The notes under the pieces were generated by a model, which worked only from the letters and a program-made list of their open reading frames with translations, did no database searches and was not told the origin of the DNA. A program made the translations under genes and the position numbers. Shown here piece after piece: positions 15,179 through 16,880 of a DNA stretch of 16,880 bases (position 1 is its first letter; every line of letters begins with the position of its first letter). Source of the DNA: CAZGLR01 sp964526635 (GTDB lineage: Bacteria > Zixibacteria > MSB-5A5 > GN15 > JAAZOE01); the NCBI GenBank assembly GCA_964526635.1, contig CAZGLR010000072.1, positions 1-16,880 of the forward strand, read 5' to 3'.

Positions 15179-15655
15179 ATGAAACTCGACGCCCGACAAA
15201 TTGCGATCGCCGGGGTGATTGCCGCCATCTATGTGATCATCACGATCACGCCCGGCATCAACGCCATCTCCTACGGCATGATACAATTCCGTATCGCCGA
15301 AGCGCTCACGGTGTTGCCATTTATCTATCCCGGGGCGATTCCTGGGCTGTTTGTGGGCTGTTTGCTGGCCAATATCTTTGGGCCGGTGGGGCTGCATGAT
15401 ATCATTTTCGGTTCAATTTTAACTCTCATGGCGGCCTGGCTGACGTATGTACTGAGAAAGACCAAGCAACCGTGGCTGGCCCCGATTCCGCCGATTGTGC
15501 TGAACGCTTTCGGGGTATCGGCTTATTTGCATTTTTTATTCGGGGAGCCCTATTGGGCTTTTGTGCTCTGGATCGGGATCGGGCAAACGGTGGTTATTTA
15601 CCTGCTGGGATACCCGCTTTTACTGATACTGCGGCGCCGTGAACGGCGATTTTAA
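15179..15655 (+). CDS. queT: QueT-like queuosine-precursor transporter, ECF substrate-binding component
   Basis: The 158-residue integral membrane protein has about five hydrophobic segments and carries the QueT (DUF988) signature: ISYGMIQFRIAEALTVLPFI, IPGLFVGCLLANIFG and HDIIFGSILTLMAAWLTYVLRK. QueT proteins are the substrate-specific S components of ECF transporters that take up preQ0/preQ1-type queuosine precursors. The shared ECF ATPases and T component are not in this window, so they would have to be encoded elsewhere. No Shine-Dalgarno precedes the ATG; instead there is a hairpin. I found no preQ1 aptamer in the 48-bp leader. The C-terminus is very basic (RRRERRF). Family call is good; substrate is by family. 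Confidence 0.82.
   Translation: MKLDARQIAIAGVIAAIYVIITITPGINAISYGMIQFRIAEALTVLPFIYPGAIPGLFVGCLLANIFGPVGLHDIIFGSILTLMAAWLTYVLRKTKQPWLAPIPPIVLNAFGVSAYLHFLFGEPYWAFVLWIGIGQTVVIYLLGYPLLLILRRRERRF
15635..15653 (+). terminator. Possible terminator overlapping the end of the queT-like gene
   Basis: CGCCG-TGAA-CGGCG is a 5-bp stem with a tetraloop, followed by ATTTT, ending over the last codons and stop of the gene. The stem is short and the T-run brief, so confidence is low. Confidence 0.35.
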
Positions 15656-15771
15656 TTGACACATTCAGATATGGCCGGTAGCTTTGGGCCAATATGCAGC
15701 GCGGTTAGCCGTGAGATACATACAGATTTCGCTGCCGGAAAAGAGCCTGAAATGAAGGTGATTATGATATT

Positions 15772-16880
15772 ATGGCCAATACGCTGATAATTTTTGAAGA
15801 TACGTACTACAACGATTTCTATCCGCTGACTCTCAGCCGTCCTGTTTTCGAACTCAGATGTGGTATATGGCGCCTGTGGGAGAAGATTGCGCGGCAATTC
15901 GATAGCTACACTATTGTGCTGTCCTGCCGCGATAATCTGGCCGGGCTGGAACGGCGCGAGACCGGCAAGACAGTCAATTCCTTTACCTACACTCCCGGTG
16001 ATCGCCTGATCTATGTCAATGGCCGCCTGCGGCTGGGCAAAAAACTCGCTAAAGAGCTGCTAACAGCCGATACCAACCGGGTGTTCCATCAGGGTAATAT
16101 CACGGTCGCGATGGTTATTGTGACGCCATTGGATAAGGATCCCTCGGAGACCATCGATTTCACCGGGGAAGAGGCGGGGAGTGCGCTGGCCGCAGAGGCC
16201 GACATGATCGCCGGTGAATTTGAATTCTATGAACATCTCTGGGATCTTGTCAATCTCAACGGCAATGAAATCTCGGCCGATTATTTCGAATTGGCCGGCA
16301 ATGTTGATCTGGCGCTTATGCTTGAAAAAGCCCGCGTCGAGGGTAGCGCCCGAATTCTCAATAGCCAGAATTTCTATATTGGCGAGGGCGCCGAAATCGG
16401 TCCGAATGTGGTTATTGATAATCGCGAGGGACCGGTCATCATCGATCGCGGGGCAGTCGTGGGGCCGTTGTCGTATATCGAGGGACCGTGTTATATTGGC
16501 GAAAAAACACAGATTTTCAAGGGAAATATCCGTGAAGGGTGTTCCTTCGGACCGGTTTGCCGGGTCGGGGGCGAAATCGAGGAGTCGATTTTCCAGGGGT
16601 ATACGAACAAGTATCACGATGGCTTCATGGGGCATGCTTATCTGGGCAGCTGGGTCAATCTTGGCGCGATGACAACCAATTCCGATTTGAAGAACAACTA
16701 CAAGAATATATCGGTTATGGTCGACGGCCGCGAAATCGACAGCGGCTGCAACAAGATCGGCTCATACATCGGGGACCACAGCAAAACCGGGATCGGGACG
16801 TTGATCAATACCGGTGTGGCTATCGGGTTCTCCAGTAATATCTTTGGGGGGCATTTAATCACCACGCGCGAGGTGCCGTC
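15772..16880 (+). CDS. GlmU-like sugar-1-phosphate nucleotidyltransferase/acetyltransferase (3' end outside window)
   Basis: At least 369 residues are present with no stop. The start LIIFEDTYYNDFYPLTLSRPVFELRCGI and the later LIYVNGRLRLGKKLAKEL match the atypical GlmU family of FCB bacteria (an alternative UDP-GlcNAc diphosphorylase / glucosamine-1-phosphate acetyltransferase). There the classical LxxGxGTRM loop is replaced by an L-(T)-x-RP-x-x-LR-x-G-I motif. From about residue 200 onwards hexapeptide-like repeats form a left-handed beta-helix (NFYIGEGAEIGPNVVIDN, GPLSYIEGPCYIGEKTQI), with the conserved HDGFMGHAYLGSWVNLGAMTTNSDL and a late GTLINTGVAIGFSSNIFGG. It likely makes a nucleotide sugar for cell-wall or glycan synthesis; the exact sugar is uncertain. 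GAAGGTG at 15754-15760 serves as ribosome binding site, with a rather long spacing of 11 nt. A gap of 116 bp follows queT; TTGACA at 15656 lacks a good -10. Confidence 0.88.
   Translation, partial: MANTLIIFEDTYYNDFYPLTLSRPVFELRCGIWRLWEKIARQFDSYTIVLSCRDNLAGLERRETGKTVNSFTYTPGDRLIYVNGRLRLGKKLAKELLTADTNRVFHQGNITVAMVIVTPLDKDPSETIDFTGEEAGSALAAEADMIAGEFEFYEHLWDLVNLNGNEISADYFELAGNVDLALMLEKARVEGSARILNSQNFYIGEGAEIGPNVVIDNREGPVIIDRGAVVGPLSYIEGPCYIGEKTQIFKGNIREGCSFGPVCRVGGEIEESIFQGYTNKYHDGFMGHAYLGSWVNLGAMTTNSDLKNNYKNISVMVDGREIDSGCNKIGSYIGDHSKTGIGTLINTGVAIGFSSNIFGGHLITTREVP

Noticed and set aside
15656..15684. TTGACA directly after the queT-like stop as a promoter for the GlmU-like gene
   Set aside because: The best -10 at 17 bp is TAGCTT, matching only three of six bases, so it is not reported as a feature.
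16060..16635. 191-codon open frame on the minus strand
   Set aside because: It is antisense to the GlmU-like gene, which has clear hexapeptide repeats in the other direction.

Overview
The window looks like chromosomal DNA from an uncultured or draft-assembled bacterium of the Fibrobacteres-Chlorobi-Bacteroidetes (FCB) superphylum, possibly Zixibacteria-like. This rests on a C-terminal type IX secretion (T9SS) sorting tail with the NYPNPFNP signature, a metalloprotease ending in paired dockerin-type repeats, an alternative GlmU-type nucleotidyltransferase, and several outer-membrane or surface proteins. Base composition is moderate and even, and I see no phage, transposon, tRNA, rRNA or CRISPR signal. 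The phylum assignment is inference.

Layout. (1) Positions 1-3898, minus strand: a type II secretion or type IV pilus operon, in transcription order assembly ATPase (GspE/PilB), inner-membrane platform (GspF/PilC), a pilin-like protein, and a GspG-like pseudopilin that runs off the left edge. (2) Positions 3972-7400, plus strand: an Omp85/BamA-like outer-membrane protein, then a secreted HExxH metalloprotease (MXAN_6640-like) with two dockerin repeats. (3) Positions 7518-7875, plus strand: a small zinc-ribbon protein with its own strong sigma70 promoter, a palindrome inside that promoter, and a structured leader. (4) Positions 7951-9654, minus strand: an M6-family metalloprotease with a T9SS sorting tail. 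(5) Positions 9901-13291, minus strand: a two-gene operon of a large predicted lipoprotein of unknown function and a beta-barrel outer-membrane protein. The barrel gene is interrupted by a 10-N assembly gap, and the operon ends in a clear intrinsic terminator. (6) Positions 13616-16880, plus strand: an M32 carboxypeptidase, a QueT-like queuosine-precursor transporter component, and the GlmU-like protein, cut by the right edge.

The theme is the cell envelope and exterior: an export machine, outer-membrane barrels, surface lipoprotein and two exported proteases. The most notable signal is regulatory. The M6 protease (group 4) and the lipoprotein/barrel operon (group 5) each have a sigma54-type -24/-12 promoter. 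Each promoter also has a near-identical 24-bp element (20 of 24 bases shared) about 110 bp upstream of the predicted start, where a sigma54 enhancer-binding protein would bind. This suggests one activator switching on a set of surface and secreted proteins together. It was read by eye and needs a genome-wide motif search.
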